From: Liolophura sinensis
Lineage: Eukaryota; Mollusca; Polyplacophora; Chitonida; Chitonidae
NCBI RefSeq assembly: GCF_032854445.1
Contig: NC_088298.1
Location: 11,457,504 to 11,521,503 of the forward strand
Length of the DNA: 64,000 nt
Direction of reading: 5' to 3'
Shown here: one piece after another, positions 63,010 through 64,000 of the stretch
How positions within the stretch are numbered: the first letter of the stretch is position 1
Layout: each line of letters starts with the position of its first letter
The notes under the pieces: model-generated
Seen by the model: only the letters and a program-made list of their open reading frames with translations
Database searches by the model: none
Told to the model about the DNA's origin: nothing
Program-made: the position numbers and the translations under genes

Positions 63010-64000
63010 TCACGAGACCGGTTCAACAGTTTTGGGTACACGGACAGTAGAACTAGGAGGGGAGGCAACTCCTGGCGGCTCACCGAAAGCCCGCCTTAAG
63101 AACATGAATGATACAGTTCCGAGTACTGTCTGCACTGCGGTTAGGATGAAGGTAAATATCAACAGCATCATTTTGACGTCATACAACTGTAGGCCTAAGG
63201 AAATACCAGTGTATATTCCGTACATGGAAAATGAAACAAGCAGATAAACGAATTTCACTCCCATCGGTGGGGATTTTTGTTCCTGGCGTCCCATAATCCA
63301 ACCTTCGATCTTCAAAAACACGTAAAGCAGCCACCAAGCAAGGAGAACGTCGACGTAGTAGATGGCGGGAATATTGATAAGCTCGCGCATGCGCACCAAG
63401 GTCGGCCATTGGCATCCGGTATCCAGCTGTACATGTAGATACAGATCGCCAGGAGCACGGTCACCGGTGCAAAGCGAAAGGCGAAGTGAATCTTTGTCCA
63501 AAACGGCAGGCTGAAAATCTGCAACAAAAGTATTGTAAATATGTCATTACCTTACTTAAGAGTCAAGCTGTAGGTCATAATGAATCACACATGCCATCGA
63601 TAATCTTAGAGTTCTCTTCATTCTCCTTCTGTAGAGGGAGGTGACAATTTATCTTTATTTTACTGTCAATGGGGTTTGCAAGAGAACTGCCTCAGAAATT
63701 TCTCTTCGACTTTATTCAAAGTTCGAACGGCCTCTGTCCTATTTGAATTTCCATCCTATGTTGACAAGTTGGCATATTCCTGTCTTTTAAAAAAGGTTCA
63801 CCGTCACTACACTCAATAATGACGCTAAAAGGTTGATTACGGACATAGAAACGTACATGCGTCACAGTGTACAACAACAACGTCCCGAACACAAACATCG
63901 GCCATAGTTTGGTCCCCAGTTGTTCCGGACCTCCAGTTTGAGCGGCCACTACGCCTGCGTGAAGACAAAGCCACGTCTCCAATAGCAACCGCCAATAGCG
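63010..64000 (-). CDS. Unrecognised multi-pass membrane protein, copy C (last two exons, cut by window edge)
   Basis: The last exon is 63518-63010; the one before runs from 63857 to beyond 64000 (176 bp in A and B, so it should end near 64032). The protein matches copy B closely: LLLETWLCLHAGVVAAQTGG, LWPMFVFGTLLLYTVTH, LPFWTKIHFAFRFAPV, INIPAIYYVDVLLAWWLLYV and GEPPGVASPP. Relative to B a single G is missing in the tggtg run near 63395, shifting the frame within the last exon. Downstream of it the original frame stays open to the normal stop, so this is either a very recent lesion or a base missed in the assembly. Four membrane segments lie in the last exon. Membrane topology and function are as unknown as for A and B. 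Confidence 0.72.

Overview
The window looks like animal nuclear DNA, most likely from a lophotrochozoan and probably a mollusc. It has low gene density, GT-AG introns, many short retroposons and minisatellites, and an innexin, a gap-junction family typical of invertebrates. The commonest repeat is a tRNA-derived SINE ending in a (AAAT)n tail, a kind I associate with mollusc genomes. The species cannot be fixed from sequence alone.

Layout. Bases 1-19.8 kb hold no coding region I can support, only small tandem repeats, one foldback element and one truncated SINE; the far end may contain untranslated exons or an intron of the next gene. At 19799-20998 (+) lies a complete innexin of 399 aa whose coding region is one exon, followed by an AT-rich probable 3' UTR to about 22.96 kb. 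From 26.7 kb to the end of the window the minus strand carries three copies of one gene for a roughly 500-residue protein with about 12 membrane segments, which I do not recognise: copy A (26746-35719, 8 exons), copy B (40122 to about 57431, 7 firm exons plus an uncertain first exon) and copy C (63010 to beyond 64000, last two exons only). The exons are not visible as one reading frame. I assembled them from splice signals and from A/B homology: exon lengths and phases match across copies, including one short exon (30208-30352 in A, 45303-45453 in B) needed to keep the frame.

B and C belong to a local duplication: about 37.9-41.5 kb resembles about 60.0-64.0 kb, including intergenic DNA and old SINEs. 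Later events separate them: a SINE in B only, a small inverted-repeat element in C only, a one-base deletion in C, and a patch of last exon that is far more alike than its surroundings, as gene conversion would leave.

Introns and spacers hold the remaining features: a LINE remnant with a reverse-transcriptase FADD motif (about 33.0-34.4 kb), a broken protein-kinase-like copy (42.67-43.3 kb), a Harbinger-type transposase remnant (56.7-57.0 kb), three SINE families, several inverted-repeat elements, a 153-bp near-perfect palindrome (53.3 kb) and minisatellites with units of 14, 15, 21-22, 36, 43-44 and 49 bp. The part most worth pursuing is the membrane-protein cluster, whose copies share many histidines in or beside membrane segments.
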